Source: TMP-86 sp046347195 (lineage in GTDB: Bacteria > Pseudomonadota > Gammaproteobacteria > Steroidobacterales > Steroidobacteraceae). Taken from it: a stretch of 64,000 bases of DNA. The translations under genes and the position numbers were made by a program. The DNA lies in NCBI GenBank assembly GCA_046347195.1, contig JAXMGQ010000021.1:1-64000 (forward strand), read 5' to 3'. This document shows, in pieces, positions 26,695 through 35,240 of the stretch. The notes under the pieces are model-generated. The model did not search any database. It was not told where the DNA came from and worked only from the letters and a program-made list of their open reading frames with translations. Within the stretch, counting starts at the first letter, position 1; every line of letters begins with the position of its first letter.

Positions 26695-27663
26695 ATGAAA
26701 CCAGAAATCCCTGCCCACTGGGCCTATGCGGATAGCTATGCGTTCATGGAGCGAGTCCAGAACGGCATGCCGCCGCTGATGATCTGCGTCGCCTGCAATG
26801 GCGGCGTGCAGGGCAAGGAAACCAACGAAGCGTTGCCGGAAACACCGGACGAGATCGCGGATTCCGTGTACGGCGCTTACAAGGCGGGCGCAAGCGTGGT
26901 TCACGTGCATGCCCGCAATCCTGACAACCGGACCGAGGCGGCGACGACGACGGAGGTCTGGTGCGAAGTGAACAAGAAGATTCGCGAGCGCTGCCCGGAT
27001 ATCGTCATTAACAACACCACGGGAGGAGGATTGAATTCCACCATGCAGGACCGGCTTGCTTGTCTGGATGCACGGCCGGAGTTGGCTTCGCTCAACCTCA
27101 CGCCCGACATGAGCCGGTTCAAACTCAAGGAACGCAAGGCGCCGTTGCCCAATCCGCGCGGACCCATCGAGTTCGACGATTGCATTCCCTTCAGCTACCG
27201 GCTGGTCAACGAGTTTGCCCGTCAAATGAAGGTTCGCGGCATCAAGCCGGAACTGGAGACCTATCACACGGGAGGAGCCTGGGTGGTGCGGGATCTTATC
27301 GAGCAGAAGCTGATCGATGCGCCGTACCTGATTCAGACCGTCATGGGCTATCAGACCTCGAGCTTTCCCACGGTGGACAACGTGATGAACCTGCTGAGGG
27401 AGCTGCCGGACGGCGCCATCTGGTTGTGCTCGGGTATCGGTCCTTTCCAGGTGCCCATGACCTCCCTGGCGATTCTGCTGGGTGGTCACGCGCGGGTGGG
27501 CCTCGAGGATAATCTGTATTTGCGGCGCGGCGAGAAGTTGCGGTCCAATGCGCAAGCGGTTGAACGCACGGTGAGAATCGCACATGAATTCAACCGCGAA
27601 ATCGCCACGCCCGCCCAGGTTCGGCAGATGCTTGGCATTTCCGCGACGCCCACCCGATACTGA
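26695..27663 (+). CDS. Beta-keto acid cleavage enzyme (BKACE/DUF849)
   Basis: A 322-residue TIM-barrel enzyme of the family that condenses a beta-keto acid with acetyl-CoA to give acetoacetate and a new acyl-CoA. The metal-binding HVHAR motif (VVHVHARNPDN) is present, as are NNTTGGG and the conserved LEDNLYLRRGE near the C-terminus. The N-terminus is longer than usual by about 25 residues (YADSYAFMERVQNG). ATG 26695 with GAGGG upstream is chosen; an in-frame ATG at 26656 overlapping the SDR stop is possible. Its presence directly after HyuAB and SDR points to a beta-keto acid intermediate. Confidence 0.9.
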   Translation: MKPEIPAHWAYADSYAFMERVQNGMPPLMICVACNGGVQGKETNEALPETPDEIADSVYGAYKAGASVVHVHARNPDNRTEAATTTEVWCEVNKKIRERCPDIVINNTTGGGLNSTMQDRLACLDARPELASLNLTPDMSRFKLKERKAPLPNPRGPIEFDDCIPFSYRLVNEFARQMKVRGIKPELETYHTGGAWVVRDLIEQKLIDAPYLIQTVMGYQTSSFPTVDNVMNLLRELPDGAIWLCSGIGPFQVPMTSLAILLGGHARVGLEDNLYLRRGEKLRSNAQAVERTVRIAHEFNREIATPAQVRQMLGISATPTRY

Positions 27664-27677
27664 ACATCGCCACACGC

Positions 27678-28979
27678 ATGCCTGCCACCGATACGAGTCT
27701 CAGCAGGGCAGACGATGCCGCGGTGCCGCTGCCGGTGGAAGCGCGAATGTCGCGCGGCGCCTTGTTGATGGCGTGGGCCAGCATATGCAGCGCCATGGTG
27801 TATCTGTTCCTCGGCGCAACCTTGGCGCTGAGCTTCGGGGTGCGTAATGCCGTCATCGGCATGGTGCTGGCCGTTGTCGTGTTCGGATTCCTGTGCGGAT
27901 ACCTCGCAAGATTTGCGGCCACCACCGGCATGTCGAGCTCCGTGCTCAGCCAATTCATGTTGGGCAAGGCCGGCGGCAGCATCGCAACCCTGATCCTGAG
28001 TGCCACCGGCGTGTACTACGCGGTATTCGAAGGCTCGGTTTTGGCGGTGGCGATACACAAGGCCATTCCGCAACTCAGCTATGCCGCCGCAGCCTTCGTG
28101 GTCGTCGCCTACAGTGTGCCGTTGATCCTCGGAAGCGTTCAGAACTGGATCGATCGTCTGAATGGCGTGCTGTTGCCGTTTTACCTGGTGGGCATCGCTG
28201 CGCTGATCATCACCTCGTTCGTTCATCACAGCCAGGGCCCGGCGTTCTGGAGCGTGGGGCCGGCATCGGGCACGCCGCCTTTCGGATGGTGGTACTGCTT
28301 TGCAACTTACCTTGGTGTCCTTGTCATGGTGATGGTGACGATGGATTTTGCGCGTTTCGGCCGGCCGGATGATGCGGCCTGGCATGCACGTATCACCTTC
28401 GGCATGCCGTTTTATGCCGTCACCTACTTGCTCAATGGCATCGTCGGAATTCTGATCGTTTCCACGCTGGATGCTGCCACGGTGACCGAAACGGCCGTCG
28501 TCGATGCCAGCCTGGTGCTGCTCGGCACCCTCGCAGGTCTCGGGTGGGTGTTCGTATCGCAGACCCGCATCAACACCGCGAACTTTCTTCTGGGTACCCT
28601 GAATCTGCAGGCTTTTTTGCGGGAAGCGCTCGGCATCCGGTTATCGAAGGCATGGTGCGCGGCCGTGGTCGGGCTGGCTACTTTTGGTCTCATGCGCTCC
28701 ACGGATATTTTCAAATACCTGGTCGTTGCGCTCAATTGGCAGGCCGTCTTTACCACGGCATGGGTGGGCGTTGCCCTGTCGCATGTCGCACTGGTGCGTC
28801 AGGGACGTGCGCCGTCGAGCGGAAATCCGGGTCTCATCTCCTGGGTATTGGGGGCCTTCGCCGGAGGCACGATACTGGCAGCCGGGGCCCGCTTGTCGCT
28901 GTGGTATCCCGTCGTCACGGTAGCGGTGTCGGTTATGGCTCACCGGGTATTGCTGATCCGTCAGCGGTCATCACCATAG
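27678..28979 (+). CDS. NCS1-family nucleobase/hydantoin permease
   Basis: A 433-residue inner-membrane transporter with about twelve hydrophobic segments. The first conserved region (LLMAWASICSAMVYLFLGAT) and FAATTGMSSSVLSQFMLGKA resemble NCS1 symporters such as cytosine permease CodB and hydantoin carrier Mhp1. It follows the BKACE gene by 14 bases and is last in the operon. An NCS1 carrier favours a nitrogen heterocycle as substrate and is the main argument for a hydantoin-type pathway. Its 3' end overlaps the convergent oxidoreductase by 19 bases. Confidence 0.85.
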   Translation: MPATDTSLSRADDAAVPLPVEARMSRGALLMAWASICSAMVYLFLGATLALSFGVRNAVIGMVLAVVVFGFLCGYLARFAATTGMSSSVLSQFMLGKAGGSIATLILSATGVYYAVFEGSVLAVAIHKAIPQLSYAAAAFVVVAYSVPLILGSVQNWIDRLNGVLLPFYLVGIAALIITSFVHHSQGPAFWSVGPASGTPPFGWWYCFATYLGVLVMVMVTMDFARFGRPDDAAWHARITFGMPFYAVTYLLNGIVGILIVSTLDAATVTETAVVDASLVLLGTLAGLGWVFVSQTRINTANFLLGTLNLQAFLREALGIRLSKAWCAAVVGLATFGLMRSTDIFKYLVVALNWQAVFTTAWVGVALSHVALVRQGRAPSSGNPGLISWVLGAFAGGTILAAGARLSLWYPVVTVAVSVMAHRVLLIRQRSSP

Positions 28980-30025
28980 GCGCAGAGCGCGGCAGCGAGC
29001 GCGTGGATGCCGTCGTCGGCACTGACCGGCGGTGGAGTTCCAAGCCGCAGAGCTGCCGCGAATGACTCGATCTGGGTAGCGAAGTGCGCGGTACTGGCGC
29101 GGCCGCTCAAGGGTATTCGCCGCGCGCCTGCTGCGGAGAAGTGAATCAGCACGTTGGCATAGTGAAAGATCCGCAGGCTCCCTGTGGTGCCATACACCTC
29201 GATGCTGCCGGGACTGGCACTCCAGCCGCCCGCAGGAACAAAGCCGGTGCAATCCCATCCGGCGCCCTCGGCAAACATTCCCGCCGTGGGCAGACTGGCT
29301 GGGAATGATGCATCGTTATAGAGCAGGAGTCCCAAGGCACCGGCGGAGAAATCCATCTGCAGGTATTCAGGAACCGGGGGACCTCCACTGAAGACACCGC
29401 GACCAAGGGAGCGGATAATTTCCTGCCCGGTGAACCATCGAAACACGTCGATCAAGTGGATGCCATGGTCCATCAATCCCAGGCCGGAGCCGCCGGGGCC
29501 GCCAGCAGGATAATGATGAGGCGGCAGCGGCTGCCAGCGCTCCTCGCCCTGACCGCCCAGCAGTTCCTCCCGCAGGAGTTGGATGCGCCCAATCGCTCCT
29601 TGGTCGATCATGGTGCGCGCCGCGGCCACCGCGGGCAGATAGCGATAAGAAGCTCCGTAGCAGAACTGTACGCCGGCGGCTTCACACGCGGCCTTTATGC
29701 GACGGGCGGATTCCAGCGTCAGCGCCATCGGTTTTTCACACAGCACGTGAACGCCGGCGGTGGCGCAGTCGAGGACGATCTGCTCGTGAGTGCATGCAGG
29801 CGTGAGCACGCAGGCAATGTCCGGCTTGCATTCCTTGAGCATCCGCCGATGATCGGAAAATCCGGGGACTCCGAAGGGCGCGAGCAATGCCTCGCGGCGA
29901 GCGTCATCGATCTCGGCGGCCGCGACGATGTCGATGCCGTTGGCGGCCCGGTAGGCATCGAGGTGAAGCTTCCCCACGCCTCCCAACCCGATCAGCGCCA
30001 CGCGCATCTTGGATGAACTATTCAT
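28961..30025 (-). CDS. Gfo/Idh/MocA-family oxidoreductase
   Basis: A 354-residue NAD(P)-dependent dehydrogenase: N-terminal Rossmann fold VALIGLGGVGKLHLDA near residue 9, the family EKP motif in HVLCEKPMALT near residue 94, and a C-terminal alpha/beta domain with LGLMDHGIHLIDVFRWF. Typical substrates are sugars, inositols and their acids. The start overlaps the stop of the upstream permease by 8 bases, with GAGGA before the ATG. The pair could take up and oxidise a polar substrate; whether it joins the hyu pathway is unknown. Confidence 0.92.
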   Translation of the reverse strand: MNSSSKMRVALIGLGGVGKLHLDAYRAANGIDIVAAAEIDDARREALLAPFGVPGFSDHRRMLKECKPDIACVLTPACTHEQIVLDCATAGVHVLCEKPMALTLESARRIKAACEAAGVQFCYGASYRYLPAVAAARTMIDQGAIGRIQLLREELLGGQGEERWQPLPPHHYPAGGPGGSGLGLMDHGIHLIDVFRWFTGQEIIRSLGRGVFSGGPPVPEYLQMDFSAGALGLLLYNDASFPASLPTAGMFAEGAGWDCTGFVPAGGWSASPGSIEVYGTTGSLRIFHYANVLIHFSAAGARRIPLSGRASTAHFATQIESFAAALRLGTPPPVSADDGIHALAAALCAYGDDR

Positions 30026-31454
30026 GTCGAGCGTCCTCGGCGAAGGATTCTTTGACGAAAACCACGTAATACAAACCTCCCGTCACCGCCCACGCAGCCA
30101 GTAGTATCCACTCCGCCGGTACCTTTCCAGGGTGCTCCAGGATGGGGTTAACGATGGCGATTCCAATCATCGTGACTGCGAGGAACAGCCCGACCCATAT
30201 TGTCATGATTCCCCCTGGAGCACGATAGTCCGGCAGCGCTGCGCCATGGCGTCGCTGTCGGATCAGCACGATGAGGCACAGCAAGATGCTCAATGCCAGG
30301 CAGATCGACACCATGTCCACCAGTGGCAACAAGGCGGCCCGTCCCATCAGAGGTCCCGCCAGGGACAAGGCCGTGATGAGCAGAATCGCGCGCCGCGGCG
30401 AGCCATGGCGAGCGTCGGTCACAGCGAGGAAAGAGGGTAGCAGTCGGTCCCGGGACAAGGCGACGACCAGCCGTGTGCCCAGCCACGCGACCGCACTCCA
30501 AGTCTTGGCCACGGAAATGGCGGCTGTGCCGATGACCAGGGTTCCCAACCCCCATCCCGGCATCAATTGGTCGAAGGCGGCGCGGGCGGGCAGCGGGTCG
30601 CCTGTGATCTGCTGCCAGGGAACAGCGCTGGCCGCGGAAAAGATGATGCCGCAGTAGATCAGCGTCGCTGCCCCGATGCCGGCGACGACCGCGCGGATGG
30701 CGTGTGCCACGCTGATCCCTTCTCGCCTTTCCTCGATTGCGTGCAGGGCTGACTGCCACCCATTCAGGAAGAACGCGCACAACGAAAAGACCCAGACAGC
30801 ACCATAAGTCCATGAACGGCCATCCATGGACTGAAAGGCGGGAGCAAGGTTCTTCGGATTTCCCAAAGCGATGCCCAGGGTAATTACCACCACCATCAGG
30901 GTAATGAAGCCAAAAGTGACGATGTTCTGGAAGCGGATGGCGCCATGCGCTCCACCCCAATGCAGCAGGCCTACGAGCGTTGCGCCGGCAAATCCAATCG
31001 CCAGCGAAGAGGCGTCGATCGGTTGCCCTCCTACTCGGTACAACACCATCGCGCCCATGCCCGGAAACAGCGTGTGGATCAGCGTCGCCAGGACGACGGA
31101 TTCGAACGCACACACCGCCGCTGCAAACAGAGTCAGAAACCATCCCACCAGAAAGGCGGGCCCGCGTCCGAGCGCATCGCGGACGAAGAGAAACTCACCA
31201 CCGGCGCGGCCGGAACGGCTTGCCAATTCGCCATAGCACATGGCGATACAAATCATGGTTGCACCGCCGGCAACAAATCCCACTATGGCGCCGCCAGGAC
31301 CGGCGGCTCGCAACCAGTCGCCGAGCACGACCACCCATCCGGAACCGACCATGGCTCCGACCGCCAGCGTAAAAAACCCGCTGGGTCCGATGACGCGTTT
31401 CAGCGCCATCGGTGTGTTCGCGGGCCTGGTCTCGATGGCAACTGAATCCGACAT
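30018..31454 (-). CDS. APC-superfamily amino acid permease
   Basis: A 478-residue transporter with about twelve hydrophobic segments. The N-terminal region VIGPSGFFTLAVGAMVGSGW carries the conserved G-[AS]-M-[VI]-G-[ST]-G of the family, and ELASRSGRAGGEFLFVRDAL is the typical second loop. ATG 31454 is preferred over one 16 codons upstream because the extra residues are not family-like. It is first in a two-gene unit with the Gfo/Idh enzyme and divergent from the P450 pseudogene; the gap contains TACCAATTAA, close to TACCGATTAA near 20162. Confidence 0.88.
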   Translation of the reverse strand: MSDSVAIETRPANTPMALKRVIGPSGFFTLAVGAMVGSGWVVVLGDWLRAAGPGGAIVGFVAGGATMICIAMCYGELASRSGRAGGEFLFVRDALGRGPAFLVGWFLTLFAAAVCAFESVVLATLIHTLFPGMGAMVLYRVGGQPIDASSLAIGFAGATLVGLLHWGGAHGAIRFQNIVTFGFITLMVVVITLGIALGNPKNLAPAFQSMDGRSWTYGAVWVFSLCAFFLNGWQSALHAIEERREGISVAHAIRAVVAGIGAATLIYCGIIFSAASAVPWQQITGDPLPARAAFDQLMPGWGLGTLVIGTAAISVAKTWSAVAWLGTRLVVALSRDRLLPSFLAVTDARHGSPRRAILLITALSLAGPLMGRAALLPLVDMVSICLALSILLCLIVLIRQRRHGAALPDYRAPGGIMTIWVGLFLAVTMIGIAIVNPILEHPGKVPAEWILLAAWAVTGGLYYVVFVKESFAEDARHE

Positions 31455-31526
31455 GGCTGTCTCGTTGTAATTGCTTATAGCGGAAGTATATGAAAATACC
31501 AATTAACGATAAGACAATCGGTAAAG

Positions 31527-32089
31527 ATGAGCGCGGATAAGTGTGCCGTCGAATGCGGTGAGATCGATATGGCGGAGTTCCAGACGCTCCTGTCGGTCAA
31601 TTATGTGCTGCCGGCGCTGGACACAACGATCCACGCGACCAGCAACCTCGTTTAGCTCCTGGCCACGCATCCGCAAGGCTGGCAAATGCTGAAAAACAAT
31701 CGGGCGTGGATGACACGGGCGATTCACGAATCCCTCCGGCTCGGGGACCGGTGCAGGCCTATTCCCGGGTGGTCACCCAACCGACGATGATTGACGAGTA
31801 CGCACTCGAGGCTGGACAGCGGCTGTTTGTGTGCTTTGCGGCTGCGAACCGCGATCCGCGCCACTATCCGGATGCGGATCGTCTGGATTTCTCCCGTAAC
31901 GCGGCCGACCACGTTGCGTTCGGATACACCGAGCATGTTTGCCTGGGCCGCAATCAAGCCATACCCGAAATGACCGAACTGTTGACTCAGTTGCTGGACA
32001 AGGCAGACACCCTGCGCCTGATCGAGGCCGAGCGCTGGTTCAACAACAGCCTTCGCGGTTTTGCGAGGCTTTGGGTGGAATTCTCTTGA
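31527..32089 (+). pseudogene. Cytochrome P450 remnant (stop codon plus frameshift)
   Basis: The C-terminal half of a bacterial P450. The first frame reads an I-helix-like VLPALDTTIHATSNLV, then an in-frame TAG where Trp is expected, then LLATHPQGW and IHESLRLG with the ExxR motif (ESLR). A frame change near 31740 leads to PVQAYSRVVTQ and AANRDPRHYPDADRLDFSR. The haem loop is FGYTEHVCLG: the second Gly of FGxGxHxCxG is Thr. The N-terminal half is absent. Three independent lesions make this a dead gene. It shows the neighbourhood once included an oxygenase step. Confidence 0.85.
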
Positions 32090-32119
32090 GTTGCTGGCCC
32101 TGTCGGGTTGCCGCGAACC

Positions 32120-32770
32120 CTACTGCTGTCCGACCCGCTTACGGATCAAGGCGATGACCCAGCGAATATGTTTGCTCCAGTGCTTGCAAGCCGACACGGC
32201 GTCGCCTTTGGCCAATGCCGATCCGGTGATCTGGTAATTCTTCATGTACCGGTCCCAGAAATCGTCGGGCAGGTAGTCGGCCATCTGCCTATAGAAGTAT
32301 TCCAGGTGAATCCGGTTCAAGATGGGATTCAGATAGGAATTCCCAGACAAATCATTGACCAGGCGGTGCGAGGTCGCGATGGCCGTAAAGAAATCATGTG
32401 GGTTGCGGCGCTTGCCGGCGGCGATAATGGGTTTGATGACCGCGCTGATCTGGCGCCGTGTGGCCGAATCCTTGAGTTTTGGCGCGATCAGGCGCAGTGC
32501 GATCAGCCCGATCGCTTCCAGCACCTCCAAGCCGTCGATGAAGATGGCCGGGCTTAGTGTCATGACATTGGAGCCCTTGTTGGGATTGATTTCCACCAGT
32601 CCCTCGCCGGCGAGGATATGCAACGCCTCCCGGACGGGGGCCAGGCTCGTGCCCAGCTGCGAGGCCAACTCCGAGGTGATCAGGCGCTGGCCGGGGGCAT
32701 AGCGACCGCGCTGAATGCCGGTCCTCAATTCCGTCAACACGGTTTCCACGCTCTTGTTCGTCTTTGTCAT
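32120..32770 (-). CDS. GntR-family (FCD-type) transcriptional regulator
   Basis: A 216-residue regulator with an N-terminal winged helix (RLITSELASQLGTSLAPVRE at about 29-48, then the LVEINPNKGSNV wing) and a helical effector domain with EVLEAIGLIALRLIAP. It lies 31 bases beyond the P450 remnant and is divergent from the MetE-like gene at 33008 across 237 bases. The most likely targets are that gene and its SDR partner. It is a distant relative of the GntR protein at 20282, not a recent duplicate. Confidence 0.92.
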   Translation of the reverse strand: MTKTNKSVETVLTELRTGIQRGRYAPGQRLITSELASQLGTSLAPVREALHILAGEGLVEINPNKGSNVMTLSPAIFIDGLEVLEAIGLIALRLIAPKLKDSATRRQISAVIKPIIAAGKRRNPHDFFTAIATSHRLVNDLSGNSYLNPILNRIHLEYFYRQMADYLPDDFWDRYMKNYQITGSALAKGDAVSACKHWSKHIRWVIALIRKRVGQQ

Positions 32771-33007
32771 GATCTGAATGCTTGATGCGCTGTCGCCACC
32801 GGTGCCCCGAACTGGCGGTCCAGCGCGACTTTAGCACAGCACCCGCGCCGGCACCGGGGCTGGGCAGGTGGCTCGGGTGCCGGTGGTCCAGGATATGAAC
32901 GTTGATATTAGCGATAATCTCGTCTATCGTTCTTTATGTGTTCCCTGGATCTGCCCGCCGGCGATCTGCTGCAGGTGGCTCGCATTTCTTCCGCCGGAGG
33001 CAATACA

Positions 33008-34225
33008 GTGAAAAAAAACGCAGATCGGATCCTCACCACCCATGTGGGTAGCCTGCCGCGGGCGCCCAAGCTGCTATCCCTACTGGGAGACATCGACGCC
33101 GGGAAGCCGGTCGACCGTGCACAGTTTCACCGGGAAGCGATGCAAGACTTGCGCGAGATCATCCGCCAGCAGGCTGCGGCGGGCGTCGATATCGCGGGTG
33201 ATGGCGAGCTGCCGCGCATCGGTTTTTCGATGTACGTCAAGGACCGCATGAGCGGATTTGGTGGAGTCGCTAAGCGGGGGACGGTTACCGATTTTGCGAA
33301 GTTCCCCGGCTACGCGGCACTCATGGCGAAGCGCATGAATTTGAGCGCCAGCGACTCGGCATCCGTAGTGCCCACACCTGAGTGTATTGGTCCGGTGATC
33401 TATGATCCCAAACGAACCCGCGTGACCGAAGAATTGGACCTCTTCAAGCAGGCGCTGGCGGCGGAACCGCTGGCCAGCGGCAAGTTTTCAGAGACATTCG
33501 TTACGGCTGCGACGCCCGGTATCATCTCGACGACGCTGTTGCGCAATGCCGCGCATCCGACCTATCCGGATGATGAGCCCTATGTCCTGGCTATTGCAGA
33601 GGCGATGAAGATTGAATACGAGTCCATCGTGGGCGCCGGGCATGTGTTGCAGCTTGATGCGCCGGATCTTGCCCTGGAACGCCAGATCATGTTCGTCGAT
33701 CAGCCGCTGCCGGTGTTCCTGAAGCGGGTTGAACTGCACATCGAGGCCATCAACCGCGCCGTCCGGGACATCCCGCCCGAGAAGGTGAGGCTCCACATGT
33801 GCTGGGGCAACTGGGACGGCCCGCATTGCGATGACATCGATCTGGAGCCATTGCTTCCGTTGCTGTACAAGGCGCGCGTCGGAGGTTTGTCGTTGGCCTG
33901 CGCCAATCCGCGCCACAGTCATGAATCCGCGCTGTTCCGGCGGCTGCCGCCCCCGAAGGACTGGGTGCTGCTGCCCGGGGTCATCGATGTGACCACTAAC
34001 ATGGTGGAACACCCGCAATTAGTGGCGAATCGGCTGCTGGACTTCGTGGACATGCTGGGGGACCGCGAGCGGGTCATCGGTAACACGGATTGCGGCTTTT
34101 CGACCTTCGCGGGCTACACCATGATCGCACCCGACGTCGTTTGGGAAAAGTTGCGAACGTTGGCCGCAGGAGCCGCTTTGGCAAGCAAGAACCTGTGGGG
34201 CAAGGCATTAGGGAGTGCGGCATGA
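33008..34225 (+). CDS. MetE C-terminal-like (cobalamin-independent methionine synthase family) protein
   Basis: A 405-residue single-barrel homologue of the catalytic half of MetE. The N-terminal THVGSLPR is the family hallmark. Zinc ligands appear conserved: HMCWGNWDGPH gives His and Cys, and GNTDCGFSTF gives the distal Cys. LQLDAPDLA corresponds to the MetE homocysteine region. GTG 33008 follows GGAGG by 7 bases. Stand-alone proteins of this family are often assigned to methionine synthesis, but many in catabolic clusters appear to act on other methyl donors or thiols. Coupled to an SDR by ATGA, it probably has a catabolic role. Confidence 0.87.
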   Translation: MKKNADRILTTHVGSLPRAPKLLSLLGDIDAGKPVDRAQFHREAMQDLREIIRQQAAAGVDIAGDGELPRIGFSMYVKDRMSGFGGVAKRGTVTDFAKFPGYAALMAKRMNLSASDSASVVPTPECIGPVIYDPKRTRVTEELDLFKQALAAEPLASGKFSETFVTAATPGIISTTLLRNAAHPTYPDDEPYVLAIAEAMKIEYESIVGAGHVLQLDAPDLALERQIMFVDQPLPVFLKRVELHIEAINRAVRDIPPEKVRLHMCWGNWDGPHCDDIDLEPLLPLLYKARVGGLSLACANPRHSHESALFRRLPPPKDWVLLPGVIDVTTNMVEHPQLVANRLLDFVDMLGDRERVIGNTDCGFSTFAGYTMIAPDVVWEKLRTLAAGAALASKNLWGKALGSAA

Positions 34226-34992
34226 AGCTCAAAGACAAGGTGGCCTTTGTGACCGGCGGTTCCTCGGGGATCGGAGAGGCGGTGGCCAAGCGCTTCGCGC
34301 GGGAAGGCGCCAAGGTGATCGTGGCAGCCAGCTCGGATCTTGCCAAGGCGGAGAATGTTGTTGCATCGATCCGCGAGAACAGCGGCACCGCCATCGCCTG
34401 CGTCGTCGACGTTCGCAAACGCGAGTCGGTCGATGCGGCGGTGGCGACGGCGGAGAAGGCGTTCGGCGCGATCGATGTCCTCGTGAACGGCGCGGGAGTG
34501 TACTACGCCACGCCCATCGGTGCGACATCGGTCGAAGACATGAACCGCATGATCGATGTGAACCTGAAGGGCACGTTCAACATGATCAATGCGGTGGCGC
34601 CGAGCATGAAGGCGGCGGGACGTGGCAGGATCGTGAATTTTTCCTCGGTGGCGGCGGTCATGGGCGTGCGCGAACGGAGCCTTTACTGCGCCACCAAGGC
34701 TGCCATTGCGCAGATGACGGCGGCCATGGCGCGCGAACTGGCGCCTTTCGGCGTCGCCATCAACGCCATTGCTCCCGGCAACACGTCCACACCGATGAAC
34801 GTGAAAGTGCGGACCGATCCCGCGTATGCCGCGCAATTGACGGGGATGAAGGCGGCGACGCCGTCGCCAACCACGTACTCGGATCCCGAGGATATCGCCA
34901 CGATTGTGTTGTTTCTGGCATCCGATGATGCCCGCACCATGCATGGCGCTTTGGTGATAGCCGACGAGGGTATTTCGACGGGTTTGGGTTGA
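34222..34992 (+). CDS. Short-chain dehydrogenase/reductase coupled to the MetE-like gene
   Basis: A 256-residue classical SDR: TGGSSGIG at 11-18, NGAG at 89-92, Ser142, Tyr155 and Lys159 (YCATK). The last ten residues (VIADEGISTGLG) replace the usual DGG turn with ADEG. ATG overlaps the stop of the MetE-like gene, so they share an mRNA. The substrate is unknown. Confidence 0.92.
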   Translation: MKLKDKVAFVTGGSSGIGEAVAKRFAREGAKVIVAASSDLAKAENVVASIRENSGTAIACVVDVRKRESVDAAVATAEKAFGAIDVLVNGAGVYYATPIGATSVEDMNRMIDVNLKGTFNMINAVAPSMKAAGRGRIVNFSSVAAVMGVRERSLYCATKAAIAQMTAAMARELAPFGVAINAIAPGNTSTPMNVKVRTDPAYAAQLTGMKAATPSPTTYSDPEDIATIVLFLASDDARTMHGALVIADEGISTGLG

Positions 34993-34999
34993 GGTTCGC

Positions 35000-35134
35000 T
35001 TGAGACGCGATCTCGCCATCATCAAGATCGATGGGCGGTCGATCCACGTGCTGGAGCACGAGGAGCACATGGAGCGGGCTGGCGCCGCCCGCGGACCCTA
35101 CACGGGGCTCCAGGGATTTTCTAAGAAAATCTGA
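35000..35134 (+). CDS. Possible 44-residue small ORF or gene-end fragment
   Basis: A TTG preceded closely by GAGG opens RRDLAIIKIDGRSIHVLEHE and ends GLQGFSKKI. It starts 8 bases after the SDR stop. The frame has a plausible amino-acid make-up but no recognised family, and could be the remnant of a longer gene. A hairpin (GATTTTC-TAA-GAAAATC, 35115-35131) spans its stop region and may help end the transcript. Low confidence. Confidence 0.25.
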   Translation: MRRDLAIIKIDGRSIHVLEHEEHMERAGAARGPYTGLQGFSKKI

Positions 35135-35240
35135 CCCGAGAGTGGATCCTCTGCGAGCTTGATCTGCACGAGACTGGCTAGCCGCAATTCGGGGCGGCGG
35201 GTCTTCGCCATGGGTCGGCCCGGAATTCCCGTCTCGCGGA

